This document shows, one piece after another, positions 8,573-17,442 of a stretch of DNA of 64,000 bases (position 1 is its first letter; each line of letters begins with the position of its first letter). A program made the translations under genes and the position numbers. The notes below the pieces were generated by a model that was given only the letters and a program-made list of their open reading frames with translations, was not told the DNA's origin and made no database searches. The DNA comes from Bacteriovoracaceae bacterium (lineage in GTDB: Bacteria; Bdellovibrionota; Bacteriovoracia; Bacteriovoracales; Bacteriovoracaceae), in assembly GCA_023954635.1 (NCBI GenBank), contig JAGSHI010000001.1, positions 62,001 through 126,000 on the forward strand, given 5' to 3'.

Positions 8573-9715
8573 ATGATTTTGGAAAATGATTATCTCGAAT
8601 TGAAAGACATGGTGGCTAAATTTTCTGATCAGGAGGTCGCTCCTCTTGCAGAATCAATTGACCATAATGGAAAAATTCCAGATGAGTTGGTGGCTAAACT
8701 TGCTGAAAATGGATTCCTAGGGATTTTCGTTCCTGAAGAGTACGGTGGAGCTGGTATGGATTACTTATCCTACTCGATCCTAGTGGAAGAACTCTCTCGA
8801 GGTTGTGCTTCAACTGGAGTTCTTGTTTCTGCTCACTCTTCTTTGGCGACTTGGCCAATTTTAAACTTTGGTTCAGAAGAAACAAAAAAGAAGTATCTCC
8901 CAATGTTGGCCAGCGGGGAAAAAATTGGTTGTTTTTGCTTGAGTGAGCCAAATGCTGGTTCAGATGCGGCAAGTCTCACAACCATGGCCATAGAAAAAGA
9001 TGATCACTATGAAGTTACCGGAACTAAGAACTGGATAACCAATGGTAAGGAAGCAGGTCTAGCGATTGTTTTTGCTAAAACTAGAAAAACAGAAGATCAC
9101 AAAGGTATGTCAGCACTTGTTGTTGAGACAGATTCTCCTGGATTCGAAGTGATGAAATGTGAAGACAAGCTGGGAATTAAAGGATCTTCTACGACTCAAA
9201 TTAATTTAGATAAAGTTAAAGTCCCCAAAGAAAACCTTCTTTTTAAAGAAGAGAAGGGATTCAGTATTGGATTGGCCACTCTTGACGGTGGGCGAATAGG
9301 GATTGCTGCTCAAGCATTAGGTATTGCCGAAGCAGCATTTAGATACGCTACGAGATATTCGAAAGAAAGAGTTCAATTCGGTGCTCCAATATCTAATCTT
9401 CAGGCCATTCAGTTTATAATTGCTGATATGAGTACTAAGATAGCTGCTTCAAGACTGCTGATTTACCACGCAAGTCAGCTGAAAGATAAGAAGCTGCCTT
9501 ATGGTAAGGAAGCTGCCCAGGCCAAACTTTTTGCCTCTGAGGCGGCAATGTGGATTGCTACAAAGGCCATCCAGGTATGTGGTGGGAATGGTTACACAAG
9601 AGAATATCCCGTAGAGCGTCATTTTAGAGATGCAAAAATTACTGAGATCTATGAAGGGACCAGTGAAATACAGAGATTAGTGATTGCAGCAAACGAGCTT
9701 AAAGCGATAAACTAG
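8573..9715 (+). CDS. Acyl-CoA dehydrogenase (short-chain/butyryl type)
   Basis: This FAD enzyme oxidises an acyl-CoA to the trans-2-enoyl-CoA, passing electrons to ETF. Family signatures are clear: CFCLSEPNAGSDAASL (flavin loop), KNWITNGKEAGLAIVFA, and the C-terminal QVCGGNGYTREYPVERHFRD with the catalytic-glutamate segment IYEGTSEIQRL. Length (380 aa) is typical of short-chain enzymes. It lies 18 nt after hbd and is likely in the same transcript, so butyryl-CoA is the natural substrate, but chain-length preference cannot be read directly. The two related genes at 29.3-31.6 kb are separate paralogs. Confidence 0.9.
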   Translation: MILENDYLELKDMVAKFSDQEVAPLAESIDHNGKIPDELVAKLAENGFLGIFVPEEYGGAGMDYLSYSILVEELSRGCASTGVLVSAHSSLATWPILNFGSEETKKKYLPMLASGEKIGCFCLSEPNAGSDAASLTTMAIEKDDHYEVTGTKNWITNGKEAGLAIVFAKTRKTEDHKGMSALVVETDSPGFEVMKCEDKLGIKGSSTTQINLDKVKVPKENLLFKEEKGFSIGLATLDGGRIGIAAQALGIAEAAFRYATRYSKERVQFGAPISNLQAIQFIIADMSTKIAASRLLIYHASQLKDKKLPYGKEAAQAKLFASEAAMWIATKAIQVCGGNGYTREYPVERHFRDAKITEIYEGTSEIQRLVIAANELKAIN

Positions 9716-9823
9716 GGGCGACTAGATTGCCATAGGGGCATTGTAAGTGATACGAATTATTATCATTTTTCCCTTTGGCGAGGAGCAAGCGTCTTGTTAA
9801 AGAAAATTTTGGAGAGCATGAAT

Positions 9824-10198
9824 ATGGCCAAGAAAAAAACAGCTAAGAAAAAAGTAGCTAAGAAAAAAGTTGCAAAAAAAGCAGCTAAGAAAAAAGTTGC
9901 TAAAAAAACAGCTAAGAAAAAAGTCGCTAAAAAAACAGCTAAGAAAAAAGTCGCTAAAAAAACAGCTAAGAAAAAAGTTGCTAAAAAAGTAGCTAAGAAA
10001 GTAGCTAAGAAAAAGGTTGCTAAAAAAGTAGCTAAGAAAAAAGTGGCAAAAAAGAAAGTAGCTAAGAAAGTAGCTAAGAAAAAAGTTGCGAAGAAGGCTG
10101 AAAAGAAAGTCGCTAAAAAAGTTGCGAAGAAAGCTGAAAAGAAAGTCGCTAAAAAAGTTGCGAAGAAAGCTGAGAAAAAAGTAGCTAAAAAAGCTGCA
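9824..10198 (+). repeat. Coding tandem repeat (AKKKVAKK units)
   Basis: The DNA consists of imperfect tandem units of about 12-24 nt (GCTAAGAAAAAAGT and variants) encoding Lys/Ala/Val repeats. Such an array can expand or contract by slippage, so the length may vary between strains. Confidence 0.85.
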
Positions 10199-10741
10199 CC
10201 AGCTGAAGCTCCGGCCAAAACGAAAAAGACTTCAAAAAAAGATAGTGGTCCAACGGCAAAAGAGACAAAAGGTCTTGTTAAAGAGATTAAAGAAAACCTA
10301 GCTGAAGAAGTGGTTGGTTTAAGTGAAGAGCATTCTCTTAAAGACATTTTTGAGTCTTTAAAAACTATGGACTTCTTCACTTCTGAAAATGATGATTGTC
10401 AGGTGAAAAATTGTGACAATCCGACAACAACTCTTGGGTTTTGTCGATTTCATTATATTAAAAATTGGAAAGAAATTAAGAGGAAGCAATCGATCCTAGC
10501 AGAGGGGAAGTTGCAACTTTATATCGAAGACCTTGTTAATAAATATCCACTTAAGTACCTCGAAGGGATCTTAGGTGATCTTTCAGATGAGAAAACTTTC
10601 TTTAGTGTTCTAAAAGAAATGAATATTGAATCTGACTCTGATGATATCTTTGACTCAGAGACTGAAGATCTAGATGATGATCAAGATATGGCCTACGAAA
10701 CAAAAGTTACTGTGAAGCCATCTTTTGATGAAGATAATTAA
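9824..10741 (+). CDS. Lys/Ala-repeat basic protein with Cys/His finger
   Basis: The first 125 or so residues are a near-perfect array of AKKKVAKK-type units, resembling histone H1-like nucleoid proteins. A linker follows, then an acidic and helical region. At about residues 190-215 is a compact cluster CQVKNCDNPTTTLGFCRFHY, a C-x4-C...C-x2-H arrangement that could bind one metal ion. The C-terminus is very acidic (DSDDIFDSETEDLDDD). I choose the ATG at 9824, nine nt after GGAG at 9811-9814; an ATG at 9818 and a TTG at 9794 are less well placed. A DNA- or RNA-condensing or ribosome-related role is plausible but inferred from composition. The gene ends at a strong terminator. Confidence 0.65.
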   Translation: MAKKKTAKKKVAKKKVAKKAAKKKVAKKTAKKKVAKKTAKKKVAKKTAKKKVAKKVAKKVAKKKVAKKVAKKKVAKKKVAKKVAKKKVAKKAEKKVAKKVAKKAEKKVAKKVAKKAEKKVAKKAAPAEAPAKTKKTSKKDSGPTAKETKGLVKEIKENLAEEVVGLSEEHSLKDIFESLKTMDFFTSENDDCQVKNCDNPTTTLGFCRFHYIKNWKEIKRKQSILAEGKLQLYIEDLVNKYPLKYLEGILGDLSDEKTFFSVLKEMNIESDSDDIFDSETEDLDDDQDMAYETKVTVKPSFDEDN

Positions 10742-10775
10742 TTTAGAAATTCTTAATAAAATTTAAATTTGAATT

Positions 10776-10801
10776 AAACCGGCCGATTGGCCGGTTTTTT
10801 T
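10776..10801 (+). terminator. Rho-independent terminator
   Basis: A 9-bp stem (AAACCGGCC at 10776-10784, loop GATT, GGCCGGTTT at 10789-10797) is followed by a run of T to 10801. It ends the Lys/Ala-repeat gene and abuts the stop of the convergent gene, so it may serve both. Confidence 0.88.
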
Positions 10802-10802
10802 A

Positions 10803-11255
10803 TTAATGAACTTTATTATCGCTGTCGAGAATCTGATCTGCCAAAATGGTTAGGCCAATATTTTCACGAGTAATCTTATAGAAAAGTTTACTTCCTTTAA
10901 AAGTGGTTTCTTCCCATTTAGAGAAGAAGTCATTCCACTCAGGGTCATCAAAGTAATTATCAAAAAAGATACCGATAGAATCTACGAGTTGTGCAATAGT
11001 TTTGTCGGCCTTTGTCTTTTCATCTAGGTCAGCTGAGACATGATAAGTAACAGGTGCTGCACTCTCATCTTTAGTATTTACCAAAGAAACTGTGAGTAAC
11101 ATTTCTGAAGGATAGGTCATCCCAAAGATATGAAATTCAAAATTCGATTGATCGAACTTATCCCCATATATAGATATTAATAATTCTGTGACTTTTTTCT
11201 TCCACTCATCAGGTAAGTGATTTGGCTTTTCCTGATGCTCTTTTCTGGAGAGCAT
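10803..11255 (-). CDS. Hypothetical protein, 150 aa
   Basis: I do not recognise the family. The protein is soluble and mixed alpha/beta, with an acidic N-terminal helix (HLPDEWKKKVTELLISIYG), a central strand-rich part (FHIFGMTYPSEMLLTVSLVN) and an aromatic segment DNYFDDPEWNDFFSKWEE. No signal peptide, transmembrane helix or metal-binding cluster is seen. AAGGGG lies 7 nt before the ATG. It converges with the Lys/Ala-repeat gene and shares its terminator, and is divergent from the small gene at 11332. Confidence 0.6.
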   Translation of the reverse strand: MLSRKEHQEKPNHLPDEWKKKVTELLISIYGDKFDQSNFEFHIFGMTYPSEMLLTVSLVNTKDESAAPVTYHVSADLDEKTKADKTIAQLVDSIGIFFDNYFDDPEWNDFFSKWEETTFKGSKLFYKITRENIGLTILADQILDSDNKVH

Positions 11256-11331
11256 TTATTACCCCTTTGATCAATATTTTGCCTTTATATACACTTAGGT
11301 TAATGAAGCATCAAGTCGCAAGGAGTGCGCC

Positions 11332-11637
11332 ATGGGTCAACAAAATCTATCAAAGAAGTTAAAAATTTCACTTAAAACGAAATCAAAGGGCCTGTGGGAG
11401 GGATTTGAGTTCAAAGCAGGTAAGCTTTACTTTAGAAACCTTATAAAGAATCAAGAAAAGTTTTCTGCGGATCATCTGGATATATTCCTTTTAAGGAAAG
11501 GAAAGTGGAAGAAGTTTTCATTCTCTCTAGAAGACGGAGAGTCACTTTGTGCCACTGAGTCATATATTAATCTAAATAACTTATGTCATTTCGATTCAAA
11601 CTTTAAGACAGAACTCCACTCTACATTGGGCTATTAG
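11332..11637 (+). CDS. Hypothetical protein, 101 aa
   Basis: This is a small, basic, soluble protein of unknown family. It has a Lys-rich N-terminus (SKKLKISLKTKSKG) and beta-strand-like hydrophobic alternation later. A strong AAGGAG Shine-Dalgarno lies 6 nt before the ATG, which together with the clean reading frame argues that it is real. It stands alone between a divergent gene and the thiolase gene. Confidence 0.55.
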   Translation: MGQQNLSKKLKISLKTKSKGLWEGFEFKAGKLYFRNLIKNQEKFSADHLDIFLLRKGKWKKFSFSLEDGESLCATESYINLNNLCHFDSNFKTELHSTLGY

Positions 11638-11735
11638 CCTCGACCCTTTTTGCCATTTGTGCTTTAATCTTGGTGCCTTAAACGGGCTCAATGTGAATTC
11701 TTAATTGTCAGTTTAATTAAAAAGGATGGTCTCTA

Positions 11736-12896
11736 ATGAGCGTATATATTTTAAGTGGAAGTCGTACACCTTCGGGGACTTTTTTTGGATCTCTTTCTAC
11801 AGTACCTGCACCAAAACTTGGAGCAAGTGCAATACAAGGGGCCATTGAAAAGGCCGGCGTGGCCACAGCAGATGTAGATGAAGTTTTTATGGGTAATGTT
11901 GTTCAAGCAGGTGTAGGACAAGCGCCAGCAAGACAAGCTGCACTCTTCGCAAAACTGCCAGATTCTGTTCCTTGCACGACAGTTAATAAAGTATGTGGAT
12001 CTGGAATGAAAACAATCATTATGGGCGCACAGTCTATTATGTGTGGAGACAATGAAACTGTAGTGGCCGGAGGAATGGAAAATATGTCTTTGGCCCCTCA
12101 TCTTTTACCAGGAAGCCGGACAGGATTTAAGTTTGGTGCCACAGAGATGAAAGATTCTATGCAATGGGATGGCCTTTGGGATGTGTACTCTGATCAGCCA
12201 ATGGGAAATTGTGCTGAAGAATGTGCAAAGAAATATAATTTTACTAGAGAAGAGCAAGATGAATTTGCAATAAATTCATTTAAAAAAGCTCAGCAAGCTT
12301 CAACCGATGGACACTTTAAATCTGAAATTACTCCAGTCGTTATCTCTTCTCGAAAAGGTGATGTAACAGTTGATTCAGATGAAGGTCCTTTTAAAGCTAA
12401 CTTTGAAAAGATTCCAAAACTTCGTCCTGCCTTTGATAAAAATGGTTCTATTACTGCAGCGAATGCTTCAACTATCAATGATGGGGCGGCGGCAATTGTT
12501 CTTGGTGGAGAAAAGTATAAAGATCAAGCAAAGTTTAAAATAGTCTCTTGGGCCTCACATGCACAGGATCCAACTTGGTTTACAACTGCTCCAGTAGAGG
12601 CCATGAAAAAATGTTTAAACAAATCTGGATTGAATTTATCTGATATAGAACTCTTTGAAATTAATGAAGCTTTTGCCGTTGTTACCATGGCGGCCATTAA
12701 AGAGTTAGAATTAGATAAGTCCAAAGTAAATATATTTGGAGGCGGAGTTTCTCTAGGTCACCCAATTGGGTGTTCTGGTACAAGAATTGTAGTGACGTTA
12801 ATGAATGCTATGGAACACAAAAGTTCCAAGTATGGAATGGCGTCAATTTGTATCGGCGGGGGAGAGGCCCTAAGTTTGATTTTAGAGAGGATTTAA
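11736..12896 (+). CDS. Acetyl-CoA C-acetyltransferase (thiolase)
   Basis: The enzyme condenses two acetyl-CoA to acetoacetyl-CoA, or cleaves 3-ketoacyl-CoA in beta-oxidation. The active-site cysteine is C87 in TTVNKVCGSGMK, the NEAFA motif is present (IELFEINEAFAVV), the catalytic histidine is in GGGVSLGHPIGCSGTRI, and the second cysteine is in SICIGGGEAL. Length is 386 aa, as expected. It complements hbd and the acyl-CoA dehydrogenase 2-4 kb upstream. Its TAA overlaps the ATG of the cNMP-binding gene, so the two are translationally coupled, which is an unusual partner for a metabolic enzyme. Confidence 0.92.
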   Translation: MSVYILSGSRTPSGTFFGSLSTVPAPKLGASAIQGAIEKAGVATADVDEVFMGNVVQAGVGQAPARQAALFAKLPDSVPCTTVNKVCGSGMKTIIMGAQSIMCGDNETVVAGGMENMSLAPHLLPGSRTGFKFGATEMKDSMQWDGLWDVYSDQPMGNCAEECAKKYNFTREEQDEFAINSFKKAQQASTDGHFKSEITPVVISSRKGDVTVDSDEGPFKANFEKIPKLRPAFDKNGSITAANASTINDGAAAIVLGGEKYKDQAKFKIVSWASHAQDPTWFTTAPVEAMKKCLNKSGLNLSDIELFEINEAFAVVTMAAIKELELDKSKVNIFGGGVSLGHPIGCSGTRIVVTLMNAMEHKSSKYGMASICIGGGEALSLILERI

Positions 12897-13945
12897 TGGC
12901 AACAGCTGCAGCTGGTAAGAAATCAGGGATTCGAACATTCAAACAAGGTGAAATCATTTTTAATGAAAATGATCCGGCCGAATCTTTGTTTATTATTCAG
13001 ACAGGTCAAATTCGACTTTACCGTCCAAAGGGAAGAGGATTTGTTGATCTCGCTATTTTAAGATCAGGTGAAGTGATCGGAGAGATGGCCTACTTTGATG
13101 AGAAAGCATCAAGAAGATCATGTTCAGCCGCCGCGATTATGACTACTGAGGTAATCGAAATTTCATTCAAAGCTTTTGCTAAAACAATGAGTGGATTGAA
13201 CCCTTGGTTTAAAACAATTATTAACACTCTCGCTGATCGTCTTAGAAAAACAAATGAAAAAGTAAAATCTTTAGAGTCGAACTCTGTAGGGTTTGGACAA
13301 GGTGGAAAAGTTGGAGATTATGTATTTTTCCATAGCTCCGATATTGTGAAGTTACTTTCTACAATGTATCTCGTTTTTAAATGCCATGCAGATAAGAAAG
13401 AATCATTTATGGAGATTCACGAGAACAAGCTGAAGTTTTATTTACTAGATGTATACAATGTTAATGAAGTTAAGTGGGAAGAATTTAAGCAACTTCTCCG
13501 GGCTGAAGAGATGATGGAAATTGGTCTAGACGAAGACAAACTTCCGAAACAAATGAAAGTCAAAAATATTGATTCATTTAGAGCGATGCTCGTTTTCTTC
13601 AATACACAAAGAGTAACCGAAGATGCCAAGAAACTTCAGATCTCAGATAAGTGTCAAACTCTACTCAAGAGTATAATGGATCAGTTTGTTGCAAAAGCTG
13701 TTGTCGATGAAAAGGCCGAAGCAAATATAACGACTATTCTTGATGGCTTTAAAGAAAAAAATATTCCCATTTCTGATGAAGATCTTATGGATGCTATTTC
13801 AGCAGGGATCTGTGATGACATACTTGTTGGATCTGGAAATGTACTTTCTACTACAGTAAATTATGCAAAGTTAAAGAAACTCTATCCCTGCATAAAAATG
13901 ATGAATGCCGTAAAGAAAATCAACGAATCAAAATCTCAAACTTAA
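12896..13945 (+). CDS. Cyclic-nucleotide-binding-domain protein, unknown C-terminal domain
   Basis: The N-terminal part (about residues 15-130) is a Crp-type beta-roll: FKQGEIIFNENDPAESLFII, then ILRSGEVIGEMAYFDEKASRRSCSAAA, the phosphate-binding cassette region. The remaining 210 residues are helical and do not show the usual Crp winged-helix DNA-binding motif, so it may be a ligand sensor with a novel output, not a classical transcription factor. I choose the ATG at 12896 (TAATG overlap with the thiolase stop, AGAGAGG upstream). A longer in-frame reading back to 12770 lies inside the thiolase gene. It converges with the lipoprotein gene at 13950. Confidence 0.7.
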   Translation: MATAAAGKKSGIRTFKQGEIIFNENDPAESLFIIQTGQIRLYRPKGRGFVDLAILRSGEVIGEMAYFDEKASRRSCSAAAIMTTEVIEISFKAFAKTMSGLNPWFKTIINTLADRLRKTNEKVKSLESNSVGFGQGGKVGDYVFFHSSDIVKLLSTMYLVFKCHADKKESFMEIHENKLKFYLLDVYNVNEVKWEEFKQLLRAEEMMEIGLDEDKLPKQMKVKNIDSFRAMLVFFNTQRVTEDAKKLQISDKCQTLLKSIMDQFVAKAVVDEKAEANITTILDGFKEKNIPISDEDLMDAISAGICDDILVGSGNVLSTTVNYAKLKKLYPCIKMMNAVKKINESKSQT

Positions 13946-13949
13946 AAAT

Positions 13950-15452
13950 CTAAGTACCTGATGGTAAGAAGTTTACTTCTATGTTTGCTCCGTTAGAGAA
14001 CACAGCATTACCATTTAGCTTTAAGAAATAACCAGATTTATTTACTGCCGGATATGCCGGAGAGTAATTCCCTGGACCTTGAATTTTGATATTAAAACTT
14101 TGATAGTATCTCGGTTGCCCATTTAACTTTATTAGCTCCCAACCATTAGTTGAGTTTTGAGAAACAATCTGACCATTAATTTTCAGTATAATTGAACTTT
14201 CAACAGGCTTATTTTGAATGTTTACATAACCAAACCACTCTTTAGGAGTTTGAGTTGTCACAGTCATACACTCTGGATAAGTCACTTGTGCATTTCCGTA
14301 AAGCTTAATTAAATAACCTGTAAAAGATTCTCCCGGAGTAGGAAGAAATCTTGTGTTTTGTGTTTGAACTGCATTTGTAAATGAAAATCCATTTGAGCCC
14401 GGTGGTACTGGCTCTTGGAGAAGAGGGTAGGTATCTCCTGTATTTTTCCGGACTGTAATTTCGGCAGGGTCAATAGACGCTGCACCCGATGTGGCCACTG
14501 GCCAGTAATTATACTTATGGGCAATCACTTGATCTTGAATAGAATTATTTACACCATCAAAGACTCGAGTGAAATCTGAAATATCGCAAATATTATAAGA
14601 GTCAACGGAAGAGCGTCCGGCTTGGTCAGTTGGACTTGATACTCCACCTGTATAATAGGCACCATATAATAACTCAGACATCTTTTTATATACGAAGTTT
14701 TGATCAAAAGATGTATTTGTTCCGTTACAGTCTTCTTGATGAGCAACAATTGAGATAAATCTCATTTGCTGACTATTGATACTCGGTCCTGCGCAAGGAG
14801 ATGTGTGATGACCTCTAAGGCATAAAATTTGATCTAATTTTTGGTTGATATAATTGTTTCTATCGTAGGCGGAAGGAGCAACTCCATCGACCCAAGAGTT
14901 ATCATCTTGGTTAGACATTACGACAACAATTGTATAAGCACCTTGTCTGAAAACTCCGTTACTTATATTTAAAGATAATAATTCTCTAACACGTTCAACA
15001 CCATTTTCACTATTGTGATTCACAAGAGGGAAGCTTGAAAGAGTTTGAGCCGCTAGTGAGCGGTCAATTTTCATATTAAGTGCTGAGCTTGATAAACCGT
15101 CTGGCGTTTCTGTAATTAATTTGGCGTTAGTATTACCTGAGGCAATTAGTGGGGCTATGAGCATGTGGTAATCAAATCGACTACTAACGAGGTCGATCGT
15201 GTTATTAAGTGCAGCTTTTGTTTGATCGTTTAAAAATACACTACTGGTTGAATTGTCCCAAAGAAATAGGAAATCCACTTCAGGCTTAATATGTGTGAAG
15301 TTTGAACAAGACTGTGAGGTGTTCTTTACAATGGGCGAAGTTTTGTCAAACTGTGCCGTTTTACTTGCTGAAAACATCTCTTTTCCACAACTACTTACTA
15401 TAAGTAGTAGCGAAAGAAATAGTAGGTTCAATAAATTTTTATTCCAACTCAT
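13950..15452 (-). CDS. Secreted lipoprotein with vWA-like domain
   Basis: The start at 15452 gives a canonical lipoprotein signal (MSWNKNLLNLLFLSLLLIVSSC) with GGGAG upstream; the frame stays open for 31 codons before it, but that would bury the signal. After the lipobox comes a von Willebrand A-like fold: DFLFLWDNSTSSV supplies a D-x-S-x-S metal-adhesion-type motif, followed by alternating strands and helices (YTIVVVMSNQDD). The last 150 residues are strand-rich and resemble repeated beta-sandwich units. Expected location is the outer membrane or cell surface. An adhesion role is plausible but inferred. Confidence 0.6.
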   Translation of the reverse strand: MSWNKNLLNLLFLSLLLIVSSCGKEMFSASKTAQFDKTSPIVKNTSQSCSNFTHIKPEVDFLFLWDNSTSSVFLNDQTKAALNNTIDLVSSRFDYHMLIAPLIASGNTNAKLITETPDGLSSSALNMKIDRSLAAQTLSSFPLVNHNSENGVERVRELLSLNISNGVFRQGAYTIVVVMSNQDDNSWVDGVAPSAYDRNNYINQKLDQILCLRGHHTSPCAGPSINSQQMRFISIVAHQEDCNGTNTSFDQNFVYKKMSELLYGAYYTGGVSSPTDQAGRSSVDSYNICDISDFTRVFDGVNNSIQDQVIAHKYNYWPVATSGAASIDPAEITVRKNTGDTYPLLQEPVPPGSNGFSFTNAVQTQNTRFLPTPGESFTGYLIKLYGNAQVTYPECMTVTTQTPKEWFGYVNIQNKPVESSIILKINGQIVSQNSTNGWELIKLNGQPRYYQSFNIKIQGPGNYSPAYPAVNKSGYFLKLNGNAVFSNGANIEVNFLPSGT

Positions 15453-15641
15453 GATGTAGCTCCCATCACAATTCAATAGTTCTCGGTAACTTATCGGAGT
15501 AAGTAGAATTTTCTTTAATTGACTATCTTTATAGGGAATAGGCAATACAGCTAGGAAAAAATGTCCCTGAGTTTTCGTTTAATTTCAACAGTTTAAAATA
15601 TAAGGAAGGAATAAAATCGATCATTAAAAGAGGGATTCATT

Positions 15642-16496
15642 ATGGCCGAAAGTTGGTATTACGTTGATGGAAGTGAGAGGGTAGGACCCGTTGCAAAATC
15701 AGAAATTGAGGGTCTCTTTGATGTTGGAAAACTAAATATTGAATCTTATATTTGGACAAAGGGTTACGATAACTGGAAAAAAATTCAAGAAGTGGATGAT
15801 TTTTCATCTCTGCTTAATGCTTCTCCTTCTGAACCTGAAGAAGTTTCTGTTGAGCCAGCAATAGAAGAAGAGCTTGATGAAGAAGTTACTGCTCCCGTTG
15901 AAATGAAAGTTGAAAGAGCTGAAGTTGATACAAATCCTGCTTCAATAGATTTATCTACTGTTGATAATGACGAAAAAAGAATGACAATTAAAATTGGATT
16001 AGACAGGGGTGGAGATGAAGCTGAGTACGGTCCATTTTCTTTAAATCAACTTAAGCAAGCTTTTATTGAAAAAAGAATCAATGCGAAAACTTTGGTTTAT
16101 ACCAGTGGAATGAACGACTGGACCTTCTTAGCTGACTTGCCAATTTATCAAGATTTATTTGAAGAAATGCCTCCTGTCATTGGAGAAAGTGAGAGACGTT
16201 CTAATGCAAGGAAGCCTTTTGTTGCAAGAATGTTTTTTCATGACGAAAGTGATGTGTTTGAAGGAGTTTGTCGTGATATCTCTATCGGTGGTCTTCAAAT
16301 TCTAATATCTGGTTTTCCTGGAAAAGTTGGTGATGAGGTTAGTTTAAATGTTCACCCAGATAACTCTGAGTATTGCTTTGTTGCCAGTGGTAAAATTGTT
16401 CGTCTTCTTGATGGAGGACAGGGATTTTCTTTAAGGTTTACAGAAATGAGTGAAGAGGCTAAAAATTCTATTTCGGAGTACATCGTTAACGACTAG
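15642..16496 (+). CDS. GYF_2-GYF_2-PilZ protein
   Basis: Domains in order: GYF_2 at about residues 4-60 (WYYVDGSERVGPVAKSEI, then WTKGYDNWKKI); an acidic linker; a second GYF_2 at about 110-175 (EYGPFSLNQLKQAF, then GMNDWTFLADL); and a PilZ domain from about 183. PilZ binds cyclic di-GMP through RxxxR (here within ERRSNARKPF) and DxSxxG (DISIGGL), and both are present. The protein is soluble, so it probably converts c-di-GMP level into protein-protein contact through its GYF modules. The following hydrolase-like gene starts 7 nt after its stop. Confidence 0.82.
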   Translation: MAESWYYVDGSERVGPVAKSEIEGLFDVGKLNIESYIWTKGYDNWKKIQEVDDFSSLLNASPSEPEEVSVEPAIEEELDEEVTAPVEMKVERAEVDTNPASIDLSTVDNDEKRMTIKIGLDRGGDEAEYGPFSLNQLKQAFIEKRINAKTLVYTSGMNDWTFLADLPIYQDLFEEMPPVIGESERRSNARKPFVARMFFHDESDVFEGVCRDISIGGLQILISGFPGKVGDEVSLNVHPDNSEYCFVASGKIVRLLDGGQGFSLRFTEMSEEAKNSISEYIVND

Positions 16497-16503
16497 GAAA
16501 ATA

Positions 16504-17442
16504 GTGGAACCAGAAATCTTCGATCATTCAGAAGAGAAATACCTCGGAATAAAAAATAATAGAAAAATCTATACCGGTTTTTTTCCTGCAAGTCGTGGGA
16601 ATGAAAAAATATATTATAAAAGATCTTTTCCCGAGTCTGAATTGCCAAAACATTTTGTTCATCTCATTATCATTCACGATGCTGGTGATTATCATGGAAG
16701 ATATCAATTTTTAGCCGATTATATGTTTCGAAAAATGAATGATGAAATTGTCGTTACCTGGCTAGATCTTAAAGGACACGGTCTTTCTAGTGGAACTCGT
16801 GGTCACCTTGATGACTTTGATGAGTACTGTGAAGATCTTGGAACACTAATGGACAAAATTCCACATCCAGACTCAAAAATATCCAATATTTTAGTTGGAA
16901 ATGGGATGGGGGCTTTACTCGCTCTTAGGTATTTTCAAGAGTATGCCCATAAGATTAAGACAGAATTGTCGGGACTGATTATCTCTAATCCTCTTATTAA
17001 ACTTCAAATTGATATCCCTAAATGGGGAGGATTTTTGATGAAGGGATGGCAGAAAACTTTCACTCATGTGCGTTTTCCTTATCGATTTAATGGATATGAT
17101 TTATGCAAAGATTCTGTAATGGCCAAAGCCTACAATAGTGACCCAATGATAAATCACCAAGTCTCAATGGGGATAATTCGGGAAATTTTTAATGTTTCCA
17201 GAGAGATTAGGACTGCGAGTTACTTTCTTAATATTCCAACGCTCTTTCAAGTAGGTGAACAGAACCATTTAATTGATCAAAATACCGTAAAACTCTTCTA
17301 TAAGGGGGCTCCGAGGTCTTTAAGTTGCTTTCACTCTTATGAAAGGTCGGGGCATGATCTCTATAATGATTTAGATCGAGACAAGGCGTTTCTAGATATA
17401 TATAATTGGTTAAGGGAACACTTTTATAAAAATGAAAAATAA
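16504..17442 (+). CDS. Alpha/beta-hydrolase-fold protein lacking the catalytic serine
   Basis: The fold matches the monoglyceride-lipase/lysophospholipase group: LIIIHDAGDYHGRY (oxyanion region) and WLDLKGHGLSSGTRGHLDDF. However the nucleophile elbow reads VGNGMGALLAL, so G-x-S-x-G has become G-N-G-M-G with glycine at residue 134. The usual aspartate position reads VGEQNHLID (Asn), while the final histidine (RSGHDLYND) is kept. It is therefore probably a pseudoenzyme or uses other chemistry. I choose GTG at 16504: AGGA lies 5 nt upstream and the start falls just after the previous stop. An in-frame ATG at 16450 is inside the PilZ gene. Its stop overlaps the next lipoprotein gene. Confidence 0.75.
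   Translation: MEPEIFDHSEEKYLGIKNNRKIYTGFFPASRGNEKIYYKRSFPESELPKHFVHLIIIHDAGDYHGRYQFLADYMFRKMNDEIVVTWLDLKGHGLSSGTRGHLDDFDEYCEDLGTLMDKIPHPDSKISNILVGNGMGALLALRYFQEYAHKIKTELSGLIISNPLIKLQIDIPKWGGFLMKGWQKTFTHVRFPYRFNGYDLCKDSVMAKAYNSDPMINHQVSMGIIREIFNVSREIRTASYFLNIPTLFQVGEQNHLIDQNTVKLFYKGAPRSLSCFHSYERSGHDLYNDLDRDKAFLDIYNWLREHFYKNEK

Noticed and set aside
9763-10380. Long minus-strand frame rich in Phe and Ala
   Set aside because: It is the complement of the Lys/Ala repeat array; composition is an artefact of AAA/GCT codons and there is no ribosome site.
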